Assembly: GCF_045310675.1 (NCBI RefSeq)
Contig: NZ_JBJHZZ010000006.1
Location: forward strand, 1-64,000
Source: Clostridium_AT stratigraminis
GTDB taxonomy: Bacteria > Bacillota > Clostridia > Clostridiales > Clostridiaceae
DNA length: 64,000 nt
Direction of reading: 5' to 3'
Shown: positions 1-8,900 of the stretch, piece by piece
How positions within the stretch are numbered: the stretch's first letter is position 1
How the letters are laid out: each line of letters opens with the position of its first letter
Translations under genes and position numbers: made by a program
Notes under the pieces: model-generated
Told to the model about the DNA's origin: nothing
Databases searched by the model: none
What the model saw: only the letters and a program-made list of their open reading frames with translations

Positions 1-70
1 ATAAAGGATAATATTTTAAAGTGGAGGGGTCAATTTTCAATGTAAAAGAGGGGTCAATATTAATTGTAAA
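1..70. mobile_element. Terminal end of an IS21-like insertion sequence (partial)
   Basis: Positions 24-47 and 48-70 are tandem near-identical units of about 24 bp, each starting GAGGGGTCAAT and ending TTGTAAA or ATGTAAAA. Tandem units of this kind are typical of the ends of IS21-family (istA/istB) elements in clostridia. No transposase lies inside the window, so the family is inferred from the repeat alone. The element end abuts the truncated DUF1659 gene that begins just after position 70. Confidence 0.5.
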
Positions 71-99
71 TCAACAACAGTGTATTAGCTCAATCTTCT

Positions 100-291
100 A
101 TGACAATTAAATACAAAGACGGCATCGACTTAACTGGTAAAGATGTCATCAAGGCAAAGAAGTTCTCAAACATAAAAGTAACAGCAGACGATCAAAGCAT
201 ATTAGATACTGCAAATGCTTTAGCTCCTCTATTGCAATATGAAATCACAGATATCTTAAGAAGTGACGACAACATACTTCTAAATGCATAA
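100..291 (+). CDS. DUF1659 family small protein, 5' end probably lost to an insertion
   Basis: A 63-residue protein with the DUF1659 pattern: a GxDxxGK segment, then KKFSNIKVTADD and a hydrophobic alanine/leucine stretch. Its function is unknown. There is no ribosome-binding site before ATG 100. The frame stays open back to a stop at 67-69, and the extra codons read NNSVLAQSS, which suits the missing start of a DUF1659 protein. The original start was therefore probably removed by the insertion-sequence end at 1-70. GTG 82 is another possible start. The DUF2922 gene follows 61 bp downstream, the usual pairing in Firmicutes. Confidence 0.6.
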   Translation: MTIKYKDGIDLTGKDVIKAKKFSNIKVTADDQSILDTANALAPLLQYEITDILRSDDNILLNA

Positions 292-352
292 TTAGTAATT
301 GGCCCATTGTAAATGTTAGATTACAAAATTCTAATTGAAAGGAGGAAATATA

Positions 353-574
353 ATGGCAGATAAAAGTTTAGTAATGACTTTCTTAAACGAATTAGGCTCA
401 AGAGCAAGTATTACACTTGCCGGAGTAAGAGATGATGTTACTCAAAATGAAGTATCTGCTGCCATGGATGTTATAATAGCAAAAAATATATTTAAGTCAT
501 CCGGCGGCAACCTTGTAACAAAACATTCTGCTCAGATTACTGAGAGAAATGTTACTGCACTGGAGGTTAGATAA
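353..574 (+). CDS. DUF2922 domain-containing protein
   Basis: A 73-residue protein starting MADKSLVMTFLNE, which resembles the DUF2922 family of small proteins of unknown role often encoded next to DUF1659. The ATG at 353 is preceded by GAAAGGAGG with normal spacing. An upstream TTG at 335 would overlap the ribosome-binding site and is not preferred. Two hairpins follow the stop codon, so this is the end of the two-gene unit. Confidence 0.7.
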   Translation: MADKSLVMTFLNELGSRASITLAGVRDDVTQNEVSAAMDVIIAKNIFKSSGGNLVTKHSAQITERNVTALEVR

Positions 575-576
575 TT

Positions 577-662
577 AAAAGGGGTATCTGCCCAATGTAC
601 CCCTAAATGCTAGACAAAATGGAACGTAAATAGATTTGATTTCTACAAATCTATTTACGTTC
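577..662 (+). terminator. Two hairpins behind the DUF1659/DUF2922 unit
   Basis: AGGGGTA pairs with TACCCCT around 580-603. A much stronger perfect 17-bp stem (622-638 with 646-662, 7-base loop) follows, with a T-rich tail TTACTTTATT. The second hairpin is the likely transcription terminator. Confidence 0.75.
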
Positions 663-904
663 TTACTTTATTCCTTTTCTCTGAAGTACACCACTGCTAA
701 CTTTTATTTCTTTTGCTTCGGTGTGCAAAGATCTCGGCAATTTTCATATGTACATTCATGACTGCCGTTTTCCATGCCTTATTAATGATAAGAAAGACTG
801 ATGGCAGCTCCTTTGAGAAGCTAGGAGATAACTAAGAGTTAGCTCCCAGCTATTACTCTTTGATTCAATGTTCCATTTTTCTCTTACGCAGACTCAACTT
901 AGTT
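663..904. other. Gene-free stretch with no recognised feature
   Basis: No open frame with family resemblance or a ribosome-binding site was found. A short Cys-containing minus-strand peptide (about 23 codons near 710-780) has stop codons just upstream. It may be a trace of a lost gene but cannot be named. Confidence 0.4.
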
Positions 905-1819
905 TTAATAAAGAATTTTATCCAATTTATCGTTATCAAGAGGTTGTCCATATTCTGCATAGAATAATGGTAACTTTTTATGATATTCCTCTAATGCATC
1001 ATTGTGCTTCTTAGAATAGTCTATGGCATATTCATATTTCCAATGCTCCTCACTTGTTCGAAGTTGTTTTTCAAGCTCTCGTTTAGGAATAAGTTTGCCT
1101 TTGTCATCTCGCCATCCATTTTCTTCTCTTTTTCTTTCAAGAATAATTCTACCAAAATACTGCCCAACACCAAATAAATAATTCCTTCTGACAATAGACT
1201 TTGGAACTAAGAGAATTTCATCCTTTCCATATCTATAGCAAGGTGATTCAACCTCTATCCATACCCGTAATTCCATGTCCCATGTATAAAATTTAGTGCT
1301 ACTATTGGGATCTATTCCATATTTACTCATTTGAGCTAATGTGAAATCATTTAGTTCTTTATGAATCACATTGGTAAGTAAATCTGAAAAGCCATCTTCG
1401 GCAAATCCAGGAATAAGTATAGTAATATCTTGTGGAATACCTATTGTATTAATCTTAGCAATAAGTGATTCAAGAGGTCGAAAATCATGAATAAGTCCCT
1501 CTGGTGAGTTTCCTTTTCCATTATCTCCATTACCATACCCTAAACGGGTTGCATTCTGCTCTCTTGCATGACCTAATAGGCTATACTTTAATAATGTATC
1601 GCTATTTCTATAAGCCGTATAAAATTCATAAAAGAAAGAGTTTATTGTAGAAATAGCCATTTTTGACCAATTATCATTTAATTTTTCAAGTAGACATGGA
1701 TCAATAAATAGTAAATTATCTCTATTTAAAGCCACATCAATAAACTCAAAATTTTCATGTCCTTTACATCCCAAGTTCCAAACATCTGAAACAAATATTT
1801 TTTTACTAATAATAATCAT
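905..1819 (-). CDS. Hypothetical protein of a defence island (304 residues)
   Basis: I do not recognise the family. It is soluble, with no signal peptide or membrane segment. The N-terminus includes an FIDPCLL segment, the middle a glycine/asparagine-rich turn (GYGNGDNGKGN), and the C-terminal third is charged and probably helical. ATG 1819 follows AAGGAGA very closely. The gene stands alone on the minus strand, 375 bp downstream of the IetAS-like pair, with an intervening plus-strand hairpin. Its place in a dense defence cluster suggests an accessory or defence function by context only. Confidence 0.6.
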   Translation of the reverse strand: MIIISKKIFVSDVWNLGCKGHENFEFIDVALNRDNLLFIDPCLLEKLNDNWSKMAISTINSFFYEFYTAYRNSDTLLKYSLLGHAREQNATRLGYGNGDNGKGNSPEGLIHDFRPLESLIAKINTIGIPQDITILIPGFAEDGFSDLLTNVIHKELNDFTLAQMSKYGIDPNSSTKFYTWDMELRVWIEVESPCYRYGKDEILLVPKSIVRRNYLFGVGQYFGRIILERKREENGWRDDKGKLIPKRELEKQLRTSEEHWKYEYAIDYSKKHNDALEEYHKKLPLFYAEYGQPLDNDKLDKILY

Positions 1820-1932
1820 TCTCCTTTTTATTCCAAATTATGTGACAATATATATAATCATAAAGCAGAATAAAAATAGCATTTTTTACCTTTCTATTAA
1901 CAGATTTCCTATTGTAACAAGCTTCAATTTGT

Positions 1933-2027
1933 AGTACAATATCAATGATATAAGTTGATGAGTGTACTATACGCTGGTACTTCTGTCAATTTGCTCTTCA
2001 CCGAACGCCAATTCGGTGCTTTTTTTA
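1933..2027 (+). ncRNA. Possible small structured RNA ending at an intrinsic terminator
   Basis: Within the 375-bp gap 1820-2194, AGTACA (1933-1938) can pair with TGTACT (1963-1968) around an internal ATATCA-A-TGATAT palindrome (1939-1951). A compact hairpin CACCGAA/TTCGGTG (1999-2018) is followed by a run of T, a classic plus-strand terminator. No plus-strand coding gene ends here, so the terminator is orphaned and a short transcript is the simplest reason for it. No convincing -35/-10 pair was found. The rest of the gap shows nothing. Confidence 0.3.
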
Positions 2028-2194
2028 TTCTACATTTTATGTTCTTAAAAAAAATTTTTATTGATAAACCATGCTTTATCTGTTCTAATAAGTTAATGTA
2101 CATCTGTGGCACATATTAACTGAGCAAGGTTGAGATTATGCAAATAGATATCTGTAAGTTATAAAAATATCTTTTTTATCAAAAAAATTAATAA

Positions 2195-4453
2195 TTATTC
2201 GAAATCAATTTCTTCTTCTGCCTTATGGTAAACATCGAACTGATTGTCAATATCAAGCCTGTTTACAATCCATCCTCTAACCATGCACATCTTTATGAAA
2301 TCATCAATACGGTTAACACCATTCATTTCCTTTAAGGTAACTATGACTCCAAACTGAAGTCCTCGTCCTGCTTTGGGTTCAAGGCGTTCCTTAGTCTTTA
2401 TACTTAATCCCCACATTCCTGAATCATAAACCTTTCGCGGTCTGGCGCCAGCTTTAATTGTTTCATTAATGTGTTTTACATTATCCCATTTACGGTACAT
2501 TTTGCGTGCCTCTTCTTCATAAATAGTGATTACTCCATCCTCTGCCTGATTATTACAATCAATAGTTTTTATAACTGCCTTGCCAGCCTTATCCATAATG
2601 CGTCCGAAGTGGATGTCCATTTCGGTACTTGTATAATCTACGCCTTGATTACGGTCACTTTTAGGGAAATATACCAGTGTAGCTTTTGCAAAATAGGGAT
2701 GTGCATTCATATCTTGCGGAACTGGTATATTATAAGTGTAAGTTTCATATTCATCAATTGACCCGGTCATAATAAAGCGAATTTCATCATCTTTAGAATG
2801 CAAAATATCCTCAATACGCTTAGGTACAATTCCATAACCAATACGAAATGAACCATCATCCTTACGTTTCCATCCTGCAGCTGAATCAATTAACAATGCC
2901 TTTGCTACTTCTCGACTCAGCCCCATAATATGAATAAGATATGCCATTTTTCTTGTAATCCATGGAGCTGCAAAAGAGGTTCCCGTAACATATGCTTTTC
3001 CTAACGGTTCGAATACTACAATTTTTTCAGGACCATCCCCCCCATAATAGCTGACATCAGGCTTATGAAAAAAAGACAGTACTGGTCCAATTCTGGTGTA
3101 AGATGCTGATTTTCCAGTAAAATCAACAGCATTTACCACCAAAGAATTTAAAGAATCTGCTGGAGCACCTATTTTATATGGTGCTTGTATCCTCTTTCCT
3201 TTATTGGTTCCAGCAACAACAAATATCACATCATATTCACTTTGAATCTTATCTAATTCTGCTGCTTCTGGAGAGATGAAATTGTTATTTATTTGCATTG
3301 CAGAACCTAAAGATAAATTCCAAACCTTAATATCTCTATTTACAGCCACGATATTTCGAATAAGCTTTAATATAGTGAAGGAACTAAATTTACCTGCCTT
3401 GGCAACGCCAAAGTGTCTCACACGAAACCTTCCACAGCCATCGTCTAATCCAGGATTGAATGCTGGTCCATCTACAATTATAGATGAAACCGCAGTTCCA
3501 TGTTTGTAATCTTCTTCTTCTATTTCAATGTCTGATGATAATTTTTTTTCATATTTTACCCATTCATGAAAATACACCCGGTTATCAAACTGAGTATCTA
3601 TCACACCAACAACCGGCTCTTGATTCGGTCTCGGAATTGTAATAATTCTGTTATTTTCATCTTCATCAAAATCCAATATATCTTCACGCGCGATTTCTGA
3701 AAGATCAATCACATTCATAGCTATCAAATAAGGCGCATTCTCTTGAAGCATCCTGATTTCATCCGGATCAAGTCTTAACGTTGTCTCATCAATCATTTTT
3801 GCATTTATCATATCTATTCCAAATTGTCTGAGTAGCTCCGATGTTTCAACTCCCGTTTTATATATTGTAATAATAGATTCTTCTTCTATTTTTTTTGTAT
3901 CTCTATCTATATCAAATTGTTCCACAAAATGTGCGTCAACAATCACATTTAAGAAAGTAGATTTTGAAATATAGCTGTCACTATAATTTCCTTTATTAAT
4001 CTGCTCTGTATCCTTATCTTTAATCTTTCCTTTATATTTTTCTCGGACAATTCTTACAGAAGCATCTAATTTTTCTATAGAATCTTGAATTGCTTTAAGA
4101 TTTATAAAGTGCGTAAAAACATGTTTTTGTCTAAGCCCTCCCTTTTCCATTTCAGGTCCCCAAACAAACTTTGCACCACGAATAGATAATTTAGGAGATT
4201 TACTTCCTTCTCCCAATAAGGTTTTCAGACGATTACTCTTTGCAACAACATGTCTATAGTGTACACTAACCAGTGCGCCGCCTATTATTGTCTGATTTTT
4301 TTCCCAGTATACTAAAATCCTCTGAAGTTGCTCTTTAAGTTCCTCAATATGTTGTGCTGTAACAATTGCTCCTTTAGGTAAGTTAGTGGGACCAAATAAA
4401 TTGGAATTTTTTCTTTGTTGAAACTGTCCTTTTAATTGTAATATGTTATTCAT
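2195..4453 (-). CDS. ietS: IetS-like subtilisin-family (S8) serine protease
   Basis: A protein of about 752 residues with a central peptidase S8 domain. All catalytic elements are visible: Asp in GVIDTQFD (about 286), His in HGTAVSS (about 318), the oxyanion Asn in GTNKG (about 417) and Ser in GTSFAAP (about 493). About 280 residues precede the domain, and there is no signal peptide, so it should act in the cytoplasm. ATG 4453 has AAAGGAGG at good spacing; a GTG at 4459 is too close to it. It overlaps the end of the AAA ATPase gene by 8 bp, implying coupled translation. An AAA ATPase plus subtilase pair is the layout of ietAS, known as a plasmid-stability locus and reported as antiphage. The assignment is by architecture. 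Confidence 0.75.
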   Translation of the reverse strand: MNNILQLKGQFQQRKNSNLFGPTNLPKGAIVTAQHIEELKEQLQRILVYWEKNQTIIGGALVSVHYRHVVAKSNRLKTLLGEGSKSPKLSIRGAKFVWGPEMEKGGLRQKHVFTHFINLKAIQDSIEKLDASVRIVREKYKGKIKDKDTEQINKGNYSDSYISKSTFLNVIVDAHFVEQFDIDRDTKKIEEESIITIYKTGVETSELLRQFGIDMINAKMIDETTLRLDPDEIRMLQENAPYLIAMNVIDLSEIAREDILDFDEDENNRIITIPRPNQEPVVGVIDTQFDNRVYFHEWVKYEKKLSSDIEIEEEDYKHGTAVSSIIVDGPAFNPGLDDGCGRFRVRHFGVAKAGKFSSFTILKLIRNIVAVNRDIKVWNLSLGSAMQINNNFISPEAAELDKIQSEYDVIFVVAGTNKGKRIQAPYKIGAPADSLNSLVVNAVDFTGKSASYTRIGPVLSFFHKPDVSYYGGDGPEKIVVFEPLGKAYVTGTSFAAPWITRKMAYLIHIMGLSREVAKALLIDSAAGWKRKDDGSFRIGYGIVPKRIEDILHSKDDEIRFIMTGSIDEYETYTYNIPVPQDMNAHPYFAKATLVYFPKSDRNQGVDYTSTEMDIHFGRIMDKAGKAVIKTIDCNNQAEDGVITIYEEEARKMYRKWDNVKHINETIKAGARPRKVYDSGMWGLSIKTKERLEPKAGRGLQFGVIVTLKEMNGVNRIDDFIKMCMVRGWIVNRLDIDNQFDVYHKAEEEIDFE

Positions 4454-5495
4454 CTTCACCTACCTCCTTTAGTTCACGAGCAACACTACTTTTCGATTTT
4501 TTTGTTAGAATCTCAATTTCTCGTATAGTAAATTTTTGTGATTGTAGTTTTTTTAAATCTTCTGACTTCTCAGAACAAACTGCATAATACAATCTTCTAA
4601 AGTAATCCATGCCGTCATCCGGATCACTAAATGCAACTGCTGTTTTTATAATGTTCTTCAAATCGCCTGGATAAGGAATTGGCGACTTTAAATTAAGTAT
4701 CTTGCGAAACAGTCTTACATCTTTATTTGCAAGTTTAAATTTAGTCAAAAATTTATTAAGCATTTCTTCTGACACCGACATTAAATCTTCTTGTGTATAT
4801 CTATTAAAATCTATTACAGAATCAAATCTGCGAACTAAAGCCTTGTCAAAATGCTCAAATAAATTTGTAGTTGCAATCAATACTACCCTCTCATCCATAT
4901 AATCCATACCTTTTAACATGGCAGATGTAGCCCTGCCCATTTCTCTCAAGTCATTAGAATTTGTACGATCTAAAGCCACTGCATCAATCTCATCAAATAA
5001 GACTATGACCTTTTCTGGATGAACAAAATTATTTATTTCCCTAAATAATGCGGAAATATTTTTTTGTGTCTGACCAAGTTTACTGTCAATTATTGCAGCA
5101 AAATCTACCATATATATCTCTCGCTCTAATATACGCGCTAATTGCTTTACAGCTTCCGTTTTTCCTGTTCCTGGTGCTCCCTGAAGTAGGAACTTGTTAA
5201 TTCCTGCATTATGAGCAACTGCATTTACAATTCCTAATAAATCTTGCATAATGACATCTGGAAGTAAAAGCATTTCACCTTTCGCTTCAACCTTTTCAAA
5301 TAATGCAGACTCATTTTGATTCATTTGTGGAATAAATGTATTTGCGTTAGACATTAAGGCCATAATATATTCTGCTAACTGATAATCTCCCGATGTATCA
5401 AAATCTTTTGCAATTTCGTACGCTTCACTTCTAAACCCAGCATCATTATCTTCTGAATAATATTTTATTAAATTTATAACGTTTTTCTTTTTCAT
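4446..5495 (-). CDS. ietA: IetA-like AAA ATPase
   Basis: A 349-residue AAA+ ATPase with Walker A GAPGTGKT (about 106-113) and Walker B VLFDEIDA (about 165-172), followed by an arginine-containing sensor region. The last 25 residues (REIEILTKKSKSSVARE) look like a helix-turn-helix recognition unit, unusual for a plain AAA chaperone. ATG 5495 follows AAGGAGCG; the frame extends 16 codons upstream, but that stretch overlaps the -10 box. It is probably the ATP-driven partner that controls or presents substrates to the adjacent subtilase. A consensus promoter with repeats lies just upstream. Confidence 0.75.
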   Translation of the reverse strand: MKKKNVINLIKYYSEDNDAGFRSEAYEIAKDFDTSGDYQLAEYIMALMSNANTFIPQMNQNESALFEKVEAKGEMLLLPDVIMQDLLGIVNAVAHNAGINKFLLQGAPGTGKTEAVKQLARILEREIYMVDFAAIIDSKLGQTQKNISALFREINNFVHPEKVIVLFDEIDAVALDRTNSNDLREMGRATSAMLKGMDYMDERVVLIATTNLFEHFDKALVRRFDSVIDFNRYTQEDLMSVSEEMLNKFLTKFKLANKDVRLFRKILNLKSPIPYPGDLKNIIKTAVAFSDPDDGMDYFRRLYYAVCSEKSEDLKKLQSQKFTIREIEILTKKSKSSVARELKEVGEDE

Positions 5496-5531
5496 ATTAC
5501 GCACGCTCCTTGCTTTCTTTTCTTTATATAC

Positions 5532-5570
5532 ATTATACCACATTGGGACACATATGTCAATATTGGGACA
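5532..5570 (-). promoter_or_regulatory. Consensus sigma-A promoter of ietAS with direct-repeat operator
   Basis: On the minus strand TTGACA (5560-5555) and TATAAT (5537-5532) are separated by exactly 17 bp, a perfect housekeeping promoter. The nine-base motif ATTGGGACA (plus strand) occurs at 5542-5550 and 5562-5570, 20 bp apart. One copy lies in the spacer and one just upstream of the -35, on the same DNA face. This geometry suggests a repressor site. Confidence 0.8.
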
Positions 5571-5855
5571 AATATAAAAATTGACATTTATCTACACAAA
5601 ATTTAAATTATAAAAATATTTGCTTGAAATAGCTCCTTTCAAGATTACGTTCAATATATTTAATCAACATTTAGATATTAGTAAATAAAAAACTGTAGAA
5701 TTTATACAAACCACTAAACACATTCCTTTTCTTGAATTATGATTACAAACCTATCCCTACATGCTTTTAGTAACACCATAATTTTGCTTGGTGTTCCATA
5801 CCCCGACTTATTTGGCAATTGCATAGATGAGAATTTATATTAAATAGTCAATAAT
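5571..5855. other. Gene-free stretch between ietAS and the Type ISP gene
   Basis: AT-rich spacer upstream of the ietAS promoter. I see no open frame, repeat or structured element in it. Confidence 0.4.
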
Positions 5856-5893
5856 AATTAATCACCTATGAAATACTCCATAGGTGATTAATT
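5856..5893 (-). terminator. Hairpin terminator behind the Type ISP gene
   Basis: A perfect 15-bp stem (5856-5870 with 5879-5893, 8-base loop) lies just after the stop codon of the restriction-modification gene. It is AT-rich and flanked by A/T tracts, and would terminate before the ietAS promoter region. Confidence 0.65.
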
Positions 5894-5908
5894 TCAAAAG
5901 TATACGAC

Positions 5909-8900
5909 TTATTTCAAATTTATATCTACGATTTTAAACGGCGGCAAACTATTAACTAAATCTACAGTTTGAATGGATAGATTAATTACCCGTAATAGTA
6001 AATTAAAAATATAGCGTTCATCATCAGAGTACAAGTTTGGATCATCAACGATACCAGAGTCCGTATCTACTTTCACTTGATACTGGTCCATAATCCATTG
6101 TATTGCTGATTTACCATTTACAACGTACTCATATGCCTTCAAGGGAATCTCTGAAATAGTAATATCAGTATTGAAGATAATCTTATCCAAAACACCTTTC
6201 TTAGAATATTTCATCTTTACAACTTTATATGAAGGATTTAATTTCCCTTCAAGTTTAATACCATAAAATGGATCAACTGATTCATAATTTAAGTGCAAAT
6301 CAGCTAGTTCACGACCAATTTTAATATATTTGTCTTTATTTTCCAAAAGAGGAATTCTGGGAAGTTCTTTAGATAAATCATTCTTGTATGTTTCCTTATA
6401 TTGAGAAGAATGAAGAACTGCATAAATATAGTAAAATAATTCTTCACAATTCATTCCAAATAATTCCATAGCGAACTCCGACTCATTATTATAAGATTCA
6501 TTTCCAAATAAGGTATCGGGATAATTTATTTGATTAACAAAAACTTTCCCAGTATCCATAAGGTGAAAGTTCGGAATACATTTTCCAACTATTGCAGAGA
6601 AATCTCTCTTGGAGCCTAAACCAAGTGTTTGAATATACTTAAAATAAACAGAATTAATATCAAAGTTATGATATCTGCCAGGCATCTCAATAATATCACT
6701 TTCATAATATAGCCACTTTTTACAGAAAGGTCGATATTGACTTAAAAAAACGTTATTTTTATCAATACTTATAACCTGAGATTTCTCAAATTTCTTCTTT
6801 AATGCCCTACTCCAGTTTACAAATGACCCATTTGTGTTAATTAAATTAACATTTCCCTGTTCCCCTATTTTTTTTAGTCGCTTTATTTCCGAATTATAGT
6901 TCGCAACCATGCGTTCAGCATTTTCAATTGTTTTTTCTTTTGAAAATCCGTATACCCAATAGTCTCTACTGGTAGTAACTCCAATCATCATTTCATTAAA
7001 TATTCTATTTCTGGATTCAGAATATACCGGAACAAAAGATTGATAATTTTCATCTCTTTTGTTTAACCAATCATTATTATTATCAGGAATAATTTTATCC
7101 CAGCAAATTCTATCAATAGATTTAAAATCAGCAATGGCTGATAATTTCTGTTCTTTACATAGATAATCTCCAATATCATGGTAGTATATTTCATGATTTT
7201 CCGAGTCATCTTTCACAAGCATTGTTATTGCAACTGAGGATCTACTGCCTTCTCCAAAAACATTTCCAGCCTCTTTTCTTCGCTGTTCTCCAGATGTTCT
7301 AGCGTCACCTCTAAGATTCAAGAAGTAAATATAATTAAATTCTTCATACCAACATTTTCTTAATCCATCTGTAGCTTGACTATCTAAAAATGAACCATTA
7401 GTAACAAATCCAATAACACCCTTTTTACCAATTCTATCGGAAGACCATCTAAAAGCTCTAATAAAACTATCATAAAGAGTTTTTTTCATCTTTGCATTAG
7501 TATATTTTGCATAAGTATTTGAAATTCTATCATCTAAATAAGGATATTCATTATTTGCATTATTATCATTCTCACTTGATTGGCCTGCTGAGTATGGCGG
7601 GTTACCAATTATCGCAAAAATGGATTCTTTCTGTTGTTGTTCAATACGCTCATTATTATCTCCAAATAATTCATCTATAAATGAATCTGCTTTTTCTGTG
7701 ATTTCAAAAGTATCAGTCAAAACAATACCATTAAACGGTTTATAATCTTCATTCATAATAGAATGGAATGTTTCTTCGATATTTATTGCAGCAATGTAAT
7801 AACTTAATAGCACAATCTCGTTTGCATGAAGTTCCTGTGTGTACTTCCGCACCAAATCTTCCTTAGAAATTAATCCATTTTGTAATAACCGCACGATAAA
7901 TGTACCTGTGCCAGTAAATGGATCAAGGATGTGAACCCCTTCATCACTTATCGATTTGCTAAAATGTTTTTTTAACAACTTATCAACAGAGTTAATAATA
8001 AAATCCACTATTTCAACTGGTGTAAACACTATTCCCAAGCGTTCAGTTGTTTCTTTAAACCCAACTTTAAAAAACTTATCATACAACTGAATAATAATTT
8101 CTTGTTTTGCTTTAAGATTATCAATTCCCTCAGCTCGAACACGTACACTCATATAGAAGTCTTTTAAACGTTCTTGTTCCTTTAAAAGACCATATTCATC
8201 CAAAACCTTTAAAACCGTATCCATAGCTCTTGAGACAGGGTTGTCATTGGCAAAACTGTATGAATCAAACAAGGCTTCAAATACTGGTTTAGTAATTAAA
8301 TGTTGCGATAACATTTCAATTGCTTGTTGGTCTGAAATAGCAGCATTGATGTTATGGCGTAGCCCTGATACAAACTTTTGAAATGCCTTATAAGCCTCAC
8401 TATTGCTATCTTCCAACATCACCCTTATACGCATAATATGTTGTTGAGCAATTTGTGCTACATCTTTAGACCAATCTTCCCAATAACGTACATTCCCAAC
8501 CTTTTTCACAATCTTTCCATAGATTGCACGTTCAATGTTCGTGAATTCTTCTCCATCAAGGTTTAGTCTCAGCTGCTGTATTATTGGCTTTGCAACAGTA
8601 AATCCGCCTTCACTTTCATTTGGTGCGGAACCTACTCCAATAACCTGTAACTGTTCAGGTTTCTTCTTATTCAATTCCAACTTATTGATTGTTGCATCAA
8701 AACGTTCATCTATCGAACGTAATGCGTTTAAAACATCCCAAACTACTTGATATTTCTCATTCTTATCTAAAACCGTACTTTCATCAACACCCGCCGGAAT
8801 CCCAATTGGAAGAATGATATAACCATAATCTTTTCCTTCAGCTTTACGCATAACACGGCCGACCGCCTGTGCTATATCAATACGAGATTTACGAGGTTTT

